Assembly (NCBI RefSeq): GCF_932526225.1
Contig: NC_064045.1
Location: forward strand, 3,017,998 to 3,077,997
Direction of reading: 5' to 3'
DNA length: 60,000 nt
Origin: Nematostella vectensis
Taxonomy: Eukaryota > Cnidaria > Anthozoa > Actiniaria > Edwardsiidae
Below, in pieces: positions 1 to 11,454 of this stretch. The notes below the pieces were generated by a model. The model saw nothing but the letters and a program-made list of their open reading frames with translations, did not search any database and had not been told where the DNA came from. How positions within the stretch are numbered: the stretch's first letter is position 1; each line of letters begins with the position of its first letter. The position numbers and the translations under genes were made by a program.

Positions 1-196
1 TATTTGCACAAAATAAGAAATTGAAGGCTCAGGAAAAACTAAAAAACAAATAAACTTGATTGATTGACTATCAGGCTGGGGTCATATTATGGAAAACACA
101 TGTGCCCATGAAAAGAATCACTTTGGCAAGAAAACCTGAATCCTGGATGAGAATCCTGCATGAGAAAATCACAGCAGAGAAAAATGCTGTATAATA
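1..196. repeat. Dispersed repeat, copy 1 of 2
   Basis: This segment recurs nearly unchanged at 15298-15497. The match ends at the shared bases gctgtataatatttt, after which the two flanks diverge. No coding content was recognised. The first copy is cut by the window edge, so the full repeat length is unknown. Confidence 0.85.
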
Positions 197-276
197 TTTT
201 GTATCAGAGATTGAACTAGTTTGGATTTTCACTCCGAGAACTTCTAAAAACAAGTGTAGGAAATTGATTTCGTCTT

Positions 277-783
277 GTGAAACGAGGGGCCTCGGGTGTG
301 CATTTCTTTGTACGAACGTTAGACAATCACTGTGCTAGATTCGCAGTGGATGTGAACCGCATGAAACAAGTTATCGACAGAAACGAAAGACCTATAGACC
401 CCCCTAACAATGACGACACTGACGAACCTTACCTGGATGAAGACGATCTCCCTTCAGACATTTTCACAACAGTAGAACCACTCAAACAAGCTGAGGACGC
501 TCTTACCAACCAGTCGACATCCGTGCCAAGCATGAGCCAAACTACACATAACAGAACTCCAGACGAGACATCAGAGAACAAATCCAAATACTCACTAACA
601 CCGACCGCTACAGAACAATCCACAGACAATGACGACATTTTCATAGCGAAAAAGCTGTTGAATTGTCGCCGAAGACGCAAAACAACCGAATACTTAGTCT
701 TGTGGTCAGACGATTCACAAACTTGGGAACCGCGCCATAACATTTTAGATAAGCGACTCATCACCCACTACAACCACAGGTAG
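277..783 (+). pseudogene. Retroelement pol C-terminus with chromodomain (fragment)
   Basis: An open frame of 168 codons ends at TAG 781-783. The first part resembles the low-complexity linker after a retroelement integrase, rich in Asp, Asn, Thr and Ser. The last 50 residues look like a chromodomain: an Arg-rich start, then Y-L-V-L-W and S-Q-T-W-E-P spaced as in the aromatic-cage fold. Chromodomains at the end of integrase are known in Ty3/gypsy (chromovirus-type) elements and help target insertion to chromatin. No integrase core lies upstream within the window, so this is a tail only. A related tail sequence recurs at 8590-8640. The ATG at 277 is only the first Met in the frame. A stand-alone chromodomain gene is possible but less likely given the env-like sequence downstream. 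Confidence 0.6.
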
Positions 784-789
784 CCCAGG

Positions 790-1540
790 CAATGGTTGCT
801 TGTCGTAGATCGGAATTCGGCTGTTCTGAGATCGGTCGAGTAAAGCATTTTTTGTGTGTGAAATGTTGTCAATAAAATTGCCTTAGAACTTAGAACATGC
901 CTTGTTGTTGTCAAACTCACGTGTAATAAACGATTTGGGGGGGGTTTCTCAACGGAATTTATGACTTCTCTCTCCCTACTAAAGAAAAATACAAGGTTGG
1001 AGGCGCCATTTTCGGTAGCACTCAAATACCGTCGAAATTCGAGAGGAAAAAACAACAAACTAAATATTTTTATCTCGCAGACCTATGCCAGGGTACACTT
1101 ACATTCGATATGTGGCAAAACATCCGAGCTAAACTATTTTCCCTGGCCGCTAGCCGTATTTTAAAACGAGAAAGTAGCCACAATTATCCTTGACCGATGC
1201 CGTTGGACAATTAGTTACGCTTGACCGCGCTGGGAAGGAGAGCAAACTATATTACCCTCCCTGCCAGGTGGGAAAATGTCGCGCTCGGCTGGTCTGGGAA
1301 CTAGGGCAAACTATTTTACCCTCCCTACCCAAGAGAGCAAACTTCGCGCTCTGCCATTGTTAGGCCATACAATCCGAACGCGAGTTGACCAAGACTCTCC
1401 AGTGGAAAACCCGCGATGCTGTCAACGGCGCATTACTTACTGTAGTAGATACGGATTTCACACTTTTTCACGATCTCAAATTCAGTATTATCAGTTTGCG
1501 GAGCGAGATTGTCCGGAATTCAACATAAACAGGTAAGTTT
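790..1540 (+). promoter_or_regulatory. Probable LTR/leader region of a retroelement
   Basis: Noncoding stretch after the pol tail. It contains AATAAA near 872, suggesting a polyadenylation signal. A direct repeat of about 60 bp (around 1231-1330, two copies sharing gcaaactat..taccctccct) looks like an LTR enhancer. At 1531-1538 there is a textbook splice donor, AG|GTAAGT. The stretch 1421-1510 closely resembles the minus strand of about 57690-57790, so it belongs to a repeated family. Exact LTR ends were not found because no second full copy lies in the window. Confidence 0.45.
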
Positions 1541-1935
1541 TAAGGTGACAGCATTTTTTATTTTTAAATCTGAAGTATAAACTCGGCCAAGACGAACAAC
1601 AGAGAAGGCGAAGAGACGGACTCAGATTGCAATCCTTCGAATTTTGTTTGTAGGTAGCACACTCGAATCTTTTGAAGACAGCAATCCCTTTTTGATGCAA
1701 TACTCTAAATTCTTTTCTCTCCTTTGCTCTTCTCGAACGTTTGCCAACACTATTAAAACACAGATTTTGTTGAACGTCACGTTCGACACTAAAACTTTTT
1801 TTTTTACTTCCGGTTGTCGTTACGCAGAAAACCGACCAACAGAAACCTCAGGCAGGGAAGGAGCAGTCACAGCCCTCTACACAAAAGCCAAAAGAAGAAG
1901 AGGAAGAGAAGCCTCCGGCCGCCATTTTCGCGGGG

Positions 1936-2061
1936 ATGGAGCTGGATTCGGAGGATGATGATGTGGATCCGGACCAATTAATCAATGACTACCCGTTCAC
2001 ACTGGACACAGTCGAAGATTATTTTGACGCCATCACCGACGGATACATCCGTCTACACTAG
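1936..2061 (+). CDS. Short acidic ORF, possible gag start of the retroelement
   Basis: A 41-codon frame runs from ATG 1936 to TAG 2059-2061. It starts with a very acidic run of Asp and Glu, followed by an amphipathic segment. It sits downstream of the probable leader and between the splice donor at 1533 and the splice acceptor near 2323. That is where gag would start in an env-bearing LTR element whose gag-pol had been deleted. No gag domain can be recognised in so short a peptide, so the assignment rests on position only. Confidence 0.25.
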   Translation: MELDSEDDDVDPDQLINDYPFTLDTVEDYFDAITDGYIRLH

Positions 2062-2333
2062 TTATATTCATAAACCACACTTCTTATCTCCCGTAATTAT
2101 CGACGTTCCTCTTACAATATATCTTCTTTTTATAAAAAAATTAGGTTTTTTTTCTGCATTTCAAGGCTATACGTAGTCTTCTAAATTTCTTCTGTCAGTA
2201 TGAGCAAACTTAGGGGAACTCGATAGTTAATTAACCTGTTTTATCATTGTAGCCAAGTACATGCAATATAAATAAATCCATTGTAATCACCCAAATTTAG
2301 CTTTCTATTTGAATTGATCTTTCAGACCAATAG

Positions 2334-4295
2334 ATGCCGAGTATGTTGTTTTACGGAACACCGAGCCTTTTTGCTACTTGCTTCATTTTCACAATAGTGA
2401 TTCGGCTTTCAAATGCACAACAATTTGGCGAATTCAAAGAACAAGTGACCTTTTACCCTGCAGCGCTTTATGTTTCCCATCACCCCCGACAGCTTACTTT
2501 ATGACGACACCAAATTAGCACATATTACGGCAGACCTTAGAACATCTCCGCTAGGTCCCAAAAGAACCCTGTCAACGAAGTGTTCACAGGCTCATACAAC
2601 GTTTTATAACCACCTCCAATCTACTGTTTTTGTTACGCGCGATACAATGCAACGCCAAATGTCTCTTTCTATCTTGATCGAGTGTAACACATTCCTATCC
2701 AATTTATACTATTATGAGACCGGAACGTCTCCCGGCATGCTATGCTGGTCTCTTCGGTTTATTTCGACTTCTTTACAAGAGCGCACTAGGGAAATGCGAA
2801 GAAAACCACGTTAAAAACTTGCGCGCGACCTTGCGTAGTATGACAAGCGCGCTACAAACTTCTCAACATTTAATTAGAGCGGTAAACGGTAAAACCGTTT
2901 ATCTATTCAAACTAACAGACACAATGTCCACCAAGATAAATAGGCTCTCCCACAATATGCAACAAGTCGATCAGACGTTCAGAACGTGGCAAAAAACAAT
3001 TAGTGCTTATGTCACGACAAACTTCTAATGGAATTTCTGTCAAAATATACGATGGAATCAAGCCGCGCAATGAGTGATCTTCTGCGATCCTTTGAGATAC
3101 AGAGTACGGTGGACACTGTCATGCGTATCAACTCACAAAATTGATTTCCATTTTCGAATTTCCGCAGTTTATCATTACGCACATTCAGTGGCGTTTTCGT
3201 GAAGATCCCGATCTCGCTTTAACAACAGACGCGTTATCACACGGTATAAATTTGATCGCAGCCCCAACAGCCGAAGTAGAGCACAGAGCGAATAAACTCA
3301 ACCTTCACATTTTAATCACAATTCCTGTTGTCAAGGATACTGGTTCCTTCTGCACAGTTGAAAACCTTAGCCCTTTAAATGTCAACCTTACAGGATCATG
3401 TGTCTCGGGGCCAATTCGCACAAATGACCTTGCATTAATTACATGCCCCTCGGAAAAATATATTGTAAAGCAAAGTGCCCTGTCCAAATTTTTTCAAAAT
3501 GACAAAGCTTTTCTATGCCCAACCAACATACTACATAAAATAGGTAGTAGTGAATGGCTCGGTCTTCCATTTAACAAACATACTAAACTCAAGTATGCAA
3601 GGAACTTTCTACCAACAAGCTGCGATACGCTACACCCGTTGATTGGATTGGGAGGACGAACCTATCTCTCAACAACCCACGACACATTGCAAACAACGCA
3701 GGGAGCCCTGGACCTACGGCCTCTGCAGGTCTTTACACTCCCATGCAACGTGTCCTTTCAAGGGATGAAATCAGGAATAACAGACTGTTCGGAACGACTC
3801 GATGTTCACTTGCCAATATTTGCTAAGCAGTCACTTCAGTACGTAGATTGGCACCTCCAGGATCGATTTACACTGGACTTACATCACAAATCACTTGATG
3901 TGCCATCACAAATGGTCATCAACCAATCAGTGGCTAAAGAACTGGATAATGTTAACCTCACCTATGACTCTCGTTTGACGGAGCAGATCGCGGAAGCAAA
4001 CAAACAAATCAACAAGATTCAAGAGGTTATCTTAACCTACTCGGATCAGATCCTGCTCTATGTCATATCAGACCTATGCATTTTAAACACGATCCTCTTC
4101 ATTACACTGTTAGTCGTGTATTACCAGCACACGTACAGCAAACGCCACGTGCCTGCCACGTGCCACAAGTGTAACCTCAAAAAGAGGAACGATACAGAGA
4201 AAGAAACACTCAAAGAAAAACCAGGGAAAAACAAAAAGGAACAGGAGCCAATCATCAAAAAGCAAAAAAACATCAAGTTTACAAGAGATCACTAA
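2334..4295 (+). pseudogene. Retroelement envelope-like gene, frameshifted
   Basis: ATG 2334 follows a good splice acceptor (ctttcag, ending 2325) and opens with a hydrophobic signal-peptide-like segment. That frame stops at 2502. Coding then continues in other frames: about 2470-2814, 2714-3028, and a long frame 3141-4295 of 384 codons, so at least three frameshifts break it. Near 2735-2790 a Gly-Leu-Phe-rich stretch followed by a helical, heptad-like region resembles the fusion-peptide region of the baculovirus F / errantivirus Env family. The long frame has Cys pairs, several N-X-S/T sites, a hydrophobic membrane-spanning segment at about 4050-4115 and a Lys-rich cytoplasmic tail. This is the order expected for a class I-type retroviral glycoprotein. 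No working protein can be made from this copy. Family assignment is inferred from layout, not from a search. Confidence 0.6.
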
Positions 4296-4600
4296 AACAC
4301 AAGAACAAGTGCAGCTTCCACCAGACGTGAGAACAACCAGCAAAAACTAAAATGCGCGCCAGGACAACCAAGTACACAATACAAAAAAAGTCAACGGATC
4401 ATGCAAGTATTAACGGACACGATTACGGATATGGACAATCATATATTACTCATATTATGTGTGAACACTATATTCAAACAATGAATGCATAACAAAAAAA
4501 AAGAACTATATAGGAAATACATAAAGGACAAATGAACATTATTTTACCCACGTAATTATCAGCTATTACCTTGATTGATTGATTTAGTTGATGCTAATGC
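4296..4600. other. Noncoding tail after the env-like gene
   Basis: AT-rich sequence with an A-run at 4490-4501. It may be the 3' untranslated part of the retroelement. No LTR matching the upstream leader was seen here. Confidence 0.4.
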
Positions 4601-4679
4601 GTAATTAACTTTCGCTGATTTGTAGTTTTGTAGGACAGCCTTACCCGTCTTATGCGTTTCAGGGACTGAAACGAGTTTT

Positions 4680-5000
4680 AGAAGGGGGGACTTGTCACGC
4701 GGGAAAATATCGCAGGGTGTCGGGGCTACGCTACTACTTGCTACGCGGGAAATTATTGCTTGGAGTCGGGATACGCTAGTACTTGCCAAGCGGGAAATTA
4801 ATACTAGGTGATGGGTTTCGCTATTTTTATAACTTTAGCATTTTAGTTAAACTACCGCCAACTTATACCGGGAGTTAATGATGCGTTTTGTTTAGTTATG
4901 AGTCAACGAGATTTGGCCCCTCCCCCTATGGTAGGCGGGTCCATATTGTCGTGAATCGTAAATCGAGCATCTATGCCCGTTCCGTATTTATCAACCACCG
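4680..5000. repeat. Dispersed repeat family, copy 1
   Basis: Shares cacgcggga, tatcgcagggtgt and cgggagttaatgatgcgttt blocks, in the same order, with 17531-17772. Inside it, a unit of the type 'tacgcgggaaattattgc' is repeated about three times. It is noncoding. Confidence 0.7.
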
Positions 5001-5094
5001 GTAGAAAGTTGGTTTTGACTTCGGGAGCAGGTAACTCTAGGTATCGTTTAGGTCTAGTGAAATTCTAGTATAGCCAGAATTGGTATAAAGGAAG

Positions 5095-5175
5095 CAAGTG
5101 CAAAAATGATTGGAATGTTGTCAATCATTGTGGTCACGCATGAAGATTGTCATGCGCACTTGTTCGGCAAGCATG
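5095..5175. repeat. Dispersed repeat, matches 42660-42730
   Basis: The sequence around gcaaaaatgattggaatg and tgtcaatcat, followed by catgcgcact, recurs at 42660-42730 in the same orientation with moderate divergence. It is noncoding. Confidence 0.6.
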
Positions 5176-5399
5176 AAGTGCGTTACCTCCGAAGTCAACA
5201 ATAATCATATAATCATTATGAAGGTCACGGAAAGTCCAAGGGTAACCCACTGGCATGCCTATGTTGGAATGTCGTTCTTCGAACACCCATTGGCTGAGAA
5301 CCTTTATCCAAACGAAACTAAACGTTTGCGGGGTGTCAGTGAAGGTCTCTTGTTTGGGCTTGCCGTCATTAGAGAGCATACAAAAGGGGTGCGGTAGAA

Positions 5400-7428
5400 G
5401 CCGCAGTCAGATCTGGTAAAACTCCAGCTGGTAACAGCAAAGTAAAGCCCGGCGGTACCTGTACTGCCCCCAACTACAGTCTACTCTCGTTGTTACACAA
5501 CTATGTTGACAAAATGACTTTTTGGGATTTTCGCTCAAAATTTAATTCTGACTCTAAAACCCAATATTTTTGGCTGAAATGGCTGAAACCACTCTTACAC
5601 TTAGAGACCTTGCCTAGGTCTATGAAGTTTTATTGAGTTAACCCCAATGGTAAGGAATGGTAACGAAGATAACTCGTTTTAAATTTTGAAAAAATGGAAA
5701 TATGCTCCAATATGCTCCAAATCAGACAAACTATACGTTGTTGGAAAGCCCATACCATGGTCTTTCACCTCCCGTTTACTGCTTAGAAAAATATCAAAAA
5801 ACAAAAAAGTATTTGCGAAAAAAAACAGGTCGGGCGAAAATCCCGAGAAATAAAATTAGGTTTAGCGAGGGAGTTTGGTCGGATTCGAGGTCCGAGCCCA
5901 TTTCCTTGATGTCCTTGACATAACGATTCCAACGATACCAAATTTGAAGCAATCCAATTTCAAAAAATTCACTTTTTGCAAAAAAGTTCTACACAAGGTC
6001 CTGTATGGATTAGTAGTACACATAGTGGGTTGCCGGCCGAAGTGGAACCTCCGCTTCTAAGGTCGTGTTTAAGGTCTGATCTTCGGGTTCCCAAGTATGC
6101 TTGACATTTTCTACACGATAAGACAACTGATGTTTGGAATGGACGCTTTGTACCCGAGACCTGGAACAAACCTGGAGAAAGTACCCTTCACTTAAGAGGC
6201 TTTACACCAGCTGTTTATGGGGTTGACTCGATGATCTCCCACCGTTGGAAAGAGGAAGGATTGGGCTTCCAGAATACCTAAAAACATTTCTTAGTTGGAC
6301 TTCAAAAATAACCGGAAACCTTGTCAGAACTTGGCCCAAAAAATGGGATATTTGCCCAGGGTTATAATGATTTTCATCAACACCATTCATGACAACAACG
6401 TGAACTTCGATCAAAAGATTAGGGTGGAAATTGCCTTCCTAATCGATTGAAGAATATTGCAGCAAATAAAACAAAATTTCCTTTTTATCTAGCTGCTCTT
6501 CAGAGATATTTTCTTTCTATTTACAAACCCAACTTTGAATTACGAGGATCATAAATGAAGGTGCAGAGGAAAAGTTCGACGCAGACAGGTACAGCGGCTT
6601 TTCTTTTAGACAAAGGCCATTGTTAGGACTTTTTTATTATAACTCGACCTTCTAACTTCCCAGCTACGGCCCTGTTAATCCAATCCCATATCGACGGTAT
6701 ATGCAATAGGTTATTTTCTGTTTAATTCTAGAAACTCACCCGAAGGACTCGTGTTAAAAAAAAAAATCAATGTAGCATGTTGAAGAAGAGGGATACGGTA
6801 GAGATTCTAATATTTAAGTGTATGTCGAGAGATGGGCATCGTTTTGGTGTTCCCTCTTATTCATTTCTTAAAAAAAAAGTGGATTTCTATTCTCTATTGT
6901 TTCCCAGCTAGCCTTCCAAAATTTTGCAGTTTTGTTTTAACAAACGTCGAATAATTCCAAGCACTTTTAGCATGCTTTTTTTCAAAATTGTATGTTTCTT
7001 TGTATCTATGATATTTCAGATGCCATAGCTGCAATCGCAGCAATTCACTTGCGCGAAAATGTTGTGAAACATTTCCTTCCCCCACAGAAAAAAGAAATGA
7101 GAGGGGATGGGATGGGAACGTGACCCACCAAAGAAGACATCTTTTTGATAGGGTAAATTTTTATTATTATAACGGAGCCAGCGAAAGGGGAGGTGGGAGG
7201 GGTAAAAGAATTCTGCCGGACTTACCGAGTTTCAAGGATATATTGAAAAGCCACGAAGCTCAGTCAGATGTTTCTTAAATAGGCCCATACTTTACAAATA
7301 TCTGCATACCATACACAGGAATGTCCTTAGGGAGATGGACGGCAAACTTACTCAAGCACGGTTGCATCTCACGGCATATTCATCAGGAAAATAGAATTTT
7401 AGTTGCTCTCACTATCTCTGTCAGGAAA
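5400..7428. other. About 2 kb without a recognised gene
   Basis: Only short unrelated reading frames occur. The stretch 5700-5720 carries a short direct repeat (atatgctcca). Nothing else recognisable was seen on either strand. Confidence 0.5.
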
Positions 7429-7924
7429 ATGACTTGGTTACACGACGGTAAGTTTATTCAATCCAAAACAATTCGCGCTGTTTGAACGATTTTCTGTCAC
7501 TTTGTCTTAACTGATGATCATTCATTCAAACTGGTGATTTGGTTGAACCAAAACCAGAATACTAACTTGCTACTTTGATTTTCTAGTTGTAGTTTGCATT
7601 ATCTCAGTCGTGGCTGTGGTCGTGGCTTACGTTAAACCTTCAATAAGCCTCTTCGGCTCTTCTGTCGAAGAGGGAGAAGATCTCCAAGCTATTTTTTTAG
7701 AGAACTTTCTATCCGGTTGGAAAACTCTGATGATTTTTCCGAGAGAAAAAGAGAGAATAAAACTGGCTTGTTTGGAGAAAAAACCAAAGAATTATTATCT
7801 TGGAAAAGCTTTGTCCATTTCTTCTTTGATGAACACAAAGGATTCTGTCCAACATGTTGCAAGACTCCTTTCAAAACTTCAAGCGCGTTCTCTAGTCATT
7901 ATTATAGAAAACACATTAAAATAA
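7429..7924 (+). CDS. Possible two-exon small membrane protein, unrecognised
   Basis: ATG 7429 opens a 19-nt exon ending at the consensus donor G|GTAAGT (7448). Exon 2 starts at 7587 after ttttctag and stays in phase to a stop at 7922-7924, giving about 118 residues. Residues about 7-22 are strongly hydrophobic and would act as a signal anchor or signal peptide. The rest is basic with no recognised domain. A different frame overlapping exon 2 (7717-8070) contains a C-x2-C-x12-H-x4-H pattern at about 7847-7915, like a single C2H2 zinc finger. The region may therefore be a frameshifted gene or one with further splicing. Host gene or retroelement accessory frame cannot be decided from the sequence. 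Confidence 0.28.
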
Positions 7925-8094
7925 AAGTCAAGGAAAGTGATACGGGTGCCTGTGAGAGCAACAACAACGTTTTGGTATCTGATCTCAGCGCTATAAGGTA
8001 TGAATTTGAGGGTTGTTCCAATAGACTTATCAGGAGTTGGAACAACTGCAGAATACCCCTTCACAGATAGCTGTACCCCCTTTTAAACTCATCC

Positions 8095-8215
8095 ACACGT
8101 CAACGCGTCAACTCAACAACGCGTAAACTTAGCAATGCCTCAACTCAACACAGTGTCAATTCGTAAATGCGTCATCTCAACAAAGCCTCAACTCAAACAA
8201 CATGTCCACTCAACA
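8095..8215. repeat. Degenerate short tandem repeats (gcgtcaactcaaca type)
   Basis: About six diverged copies of a unit resembling 'acgcgtcaactcaac' lie in tandem. No coding function is apparent. Confidence 0.6.
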
Positions 8216-8589
8216 ACTAGTCCTATAGTAGGGGGGCTCACTACTACTAGTGTTATATGTAAAGTATACAACTTTGTGGCCACATCCAAAGTAGTACACG
8301 AGGTTAGCTTGCCAATTTCGAACAAGCCATTCTATAAAGTTGTGTGAAAACTGTATTTTCTTAACTCAGTTTATTTTTGGACACTCGGTCACTGGAAAAA
8401 CAACAGCAGAGAGCTGTGCATTTTTTTAAATAAATGAGGCACACCTCGGCCTAACTTCATCGGTAGTGGTGCTCGTAAAAATGGGGAAAGAATTTGAGGG
8501 GGAGGGGATGATGGATATAGCCCGCAACTATATGTTGTTTATTGCGGAAACTTTGGCTGATTCAGATCTTAGTCGCAACATACCACATA

Positions 8590-9352
8590 ACCGCGCAAAG
8601 ACATCTTAGGTAAGCGACTCATCGCACACTACAACAAGTTCACTGTCAAAAACCAGTGACGTCACACACGGTTCTCGAAGAAAAAAAATGGCTTACAAGC
8701 AGTTCATTACTATAGCAGCAGACGACTTCTCGTTCGCCAGGAAAGTGGAGTTGCCATACATGAGAGCCCTAATTCAAAATCTTTGACGATTCCAATATAC
8801 ACATACCAGGACATATGGGAAACGTTGGCAACATCAGCGGTAGGCGCTCATTAGTCACGGGTGGATTTTTGCAGACAGTATGGATCACACTAAGATCTGG
8901 TACACAGCGCTTGCTCTTAGGATGTGTTTTGGGCCCTCTCTCCATCGACAATATGTTGGACTGAGACGAAATAGAGGATAACCAACAACAAATTTTCTAT
9001 GCACTGAAATGAACACCAACAAAAGCAACCAAAAAATCTGAATACCCGAAACTGTGAATGGATTTTAAGGCCAGGCGTGGCGCTTTCTGAACTCTCCCAA
9101 TGTGTAAACGAGAATTACGACCTAATCACTAATACAGATATCTTGCACAAACTAGAATCGATTACTGACAAAATAGAACCTTTGATAAAGACACTGACGA
9201 ATTTGGACACAACGGACAAACAGTCATCGGCGACTGTAAATGACATATACGTTGCTACTTTCCTTATTTTCACAACAGTGATTATTAATTGCGTCATTTG
9301 CATGTACATGACAGATCCTATCAGGATTATATTTTGGGTCTTAAGTCTGTAG
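8590..9352 (+). pseudogene. Second retroelement remnant: chromodomain tail and membrane segment
   Basis: Positions 8604-8636 match the end of the pol tail at 736-775 (taagcgactcatc followed by cactacaac). Further on, a 91-codon frame (9077-9352) has an N-terminal helical part with a regular hydrophobic pattern and a strong membrane segment near its end (about 9240-9305). This resembles the C-terminal end of an env protein. The spacing suggests a related element with a large internal deletion. The membrane protein is not clearly similar in sequence to the one at 3141-4295, so env identity is inferred. Confidence 0.35.
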
Positions 9353-9399
9353 CTTCCCATCCCATTTGTTGAATATTCACACATAAAAGACAGAAACGC

Positions 9400-11220
9400 C
9401 ACAAGGCACTAGCACAAGCCGTTCCTTAGCTCGATGAACAGAGGCCTGCCCCCTGGAGAGCAACGTTGCATACATTAAAATGATGTGAAAGAGGAAGTAA
9501 AATAAATTCATTTTTTCCCATAAAAATGTGAGTATATGTATCTATGGATGAAGGCCCTACGAGTCAGGGACTTTCTTATGTTCAACATCAATATACAAAA
9601 TGGGAACTGGGCAGGAATTAACAGTCGAAGATGTGATGAAGGGGAGTGAGGAGAGCAAGGTAGTGCAAATGCCAATTACCGCCACAAGACTGCACTTTGG
9701 GGGCATGGCGCAACCTTCATAACAGTCACGCAGAAGTTACTGGTAACTGTTGAAGTTATAATATATAAGGTAAAACCTCTTTCCTAATCAACCTCGTGTG
9801 TTCTGCTCAATCACATTATATACATAGATAAAGCTTATGTTGCCTTTTTTTAATGCATCCTACAGAAATATCAGACCAGCTCTATCCTGTAGTGATGAGC
9901 ACCTGTTTATGACAATTTCCGGTGGAAAAATTTGTCCAGCAGGTGTTTGCGTGGGAGCGGGGGCAATAGAGAAATCCAAGGTGACGCAGCTCACCACAAC
10001 GCTCTTAAGAAAGGTAAGACGAGAACAAGTGTAAATCTGATTTATTCACAATGCTGAGAATCCTCATAGAATCCTTTAATGCCAGAGTATTTCCACAAAC
10101 TTAAAGATCAGATCAAAGACAGACAAAATAAATAGGAGGATACCTTGTTCGTTTTGAATGAAAAAACACACACACAGGAATGATACCCTGTGACGCTGGA
10201 AATACTTCAGTGGATATTGTTACATGACAAGCAATAACTGCCTCTCATGGAAACAAGTAAAACATGTATGCACAGTCGTCAGCTCAGGTTTATTCAGCAC
10301 CTATACAAACCTGGAGACTTCCTTTTGTATACTTTCTTTCCAATACATTCAAAAATTCGCCCTCTGAGCACCAAAACCAGCATTCAACACACACATGGTA
10401 TGAGAAGAAAAAAGACAGACTCACGCACAAAGAGTTACTAGCAAACAAACTGTTCATTTATCTTGCTGTTAAATAGAATGGTCATAGCGATGTTAATGTA
10501 GACTCAGAATCAACCAAAAATATTTTCCTTGATACCAAGGGCTCTGCATGTGGCAAATGGGTACAGTCCTGTTTGGATATAATGCCAAAGAAGCATACAA
10601 GATGAACTGGCTTCGACAATGAGACTCTGTATACACAATGTGTCAAATGTGTAAACTTTTATCATAAAATGATCTACAGTACGCCCAGAAAAAGACCTCA
10701 CAAACTAACCAACTCGAAGAAAAGGGAGGAACAGAATATGTACTACAAACAAACAGGACTACACCTACTCTTCTTGATACAGAGATAAGTAACATGCCTT
10801 ATTTGGCTCAGTCCTTTAGCTTAGTGCTATTACAGTTTTATCTACTAATAATCAAGAACTTCAAAATATAATTAAACATGTACCAGTCCGTTTCCGTGTT
10901 TAAAAGTCAAACAAAACTTATATCAGGCAGAGATAATCATTTGAACAACATCATGGATCAGGTCCCATTTATAGATGATGCAAGAACTGGCCCAAGGGCA
11001 CATGTCTGTGTGTCTGTGGCTGGCCAGGGAAAAGGTTATACAGGCTAACCTTGGTTTTCCACCGTGCAACAGTGAAAGCTAAATTCGTATCGTGATTGTA
11101 GAAATGTAACCTCTTTCACCCTTTATTCACTTAAAAAACAAGTTTATAATAACACCAAAACTCAGAAAGATTTGAAAAGCGGAAAGCCAAGCAAACGTAA
11201 CAATGCCACAACACTGGGCA
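9400..11220. other. About 1.8 kb without a recognised gene
   Basis: Only short frames with no family resemblance were seen, along with AT-rich sequence and a short CA run near 10168. Nothing further can be supported. Confidence 0.5.
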
Positions 11221-11224
11221 TGAG

Positions 11225-11364
11225 ATGAGCCACCTATTTAGATGAGAAACAACCATTTGTATGACCTGCCACCTGGAACAAGGCTACACACAATATGAGC
11301 CAGCTATTTAGATGAGAAACAACCATTTGTATGACCTGCCACCTGGAAAAAGGCTACACAGAAA
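11225..11364. repeat. 70-bp tandem duplication, two copies
   Basis: The block beginning atgagcca and including gatgagaaacaaccatttg occurs at 11225 and again at 11295 with only a few differences. It lies just upstream of the piggyBac element. Confidence 0.9.
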
Positions 11365-11454
11365 TCTTTTTATATTCAAGGATGCACTATTTTTGAGTTT
11401 TCAAAATAAATTTATTATTCTTCACATTATCATTTCATCATTATTTCTATTTGA

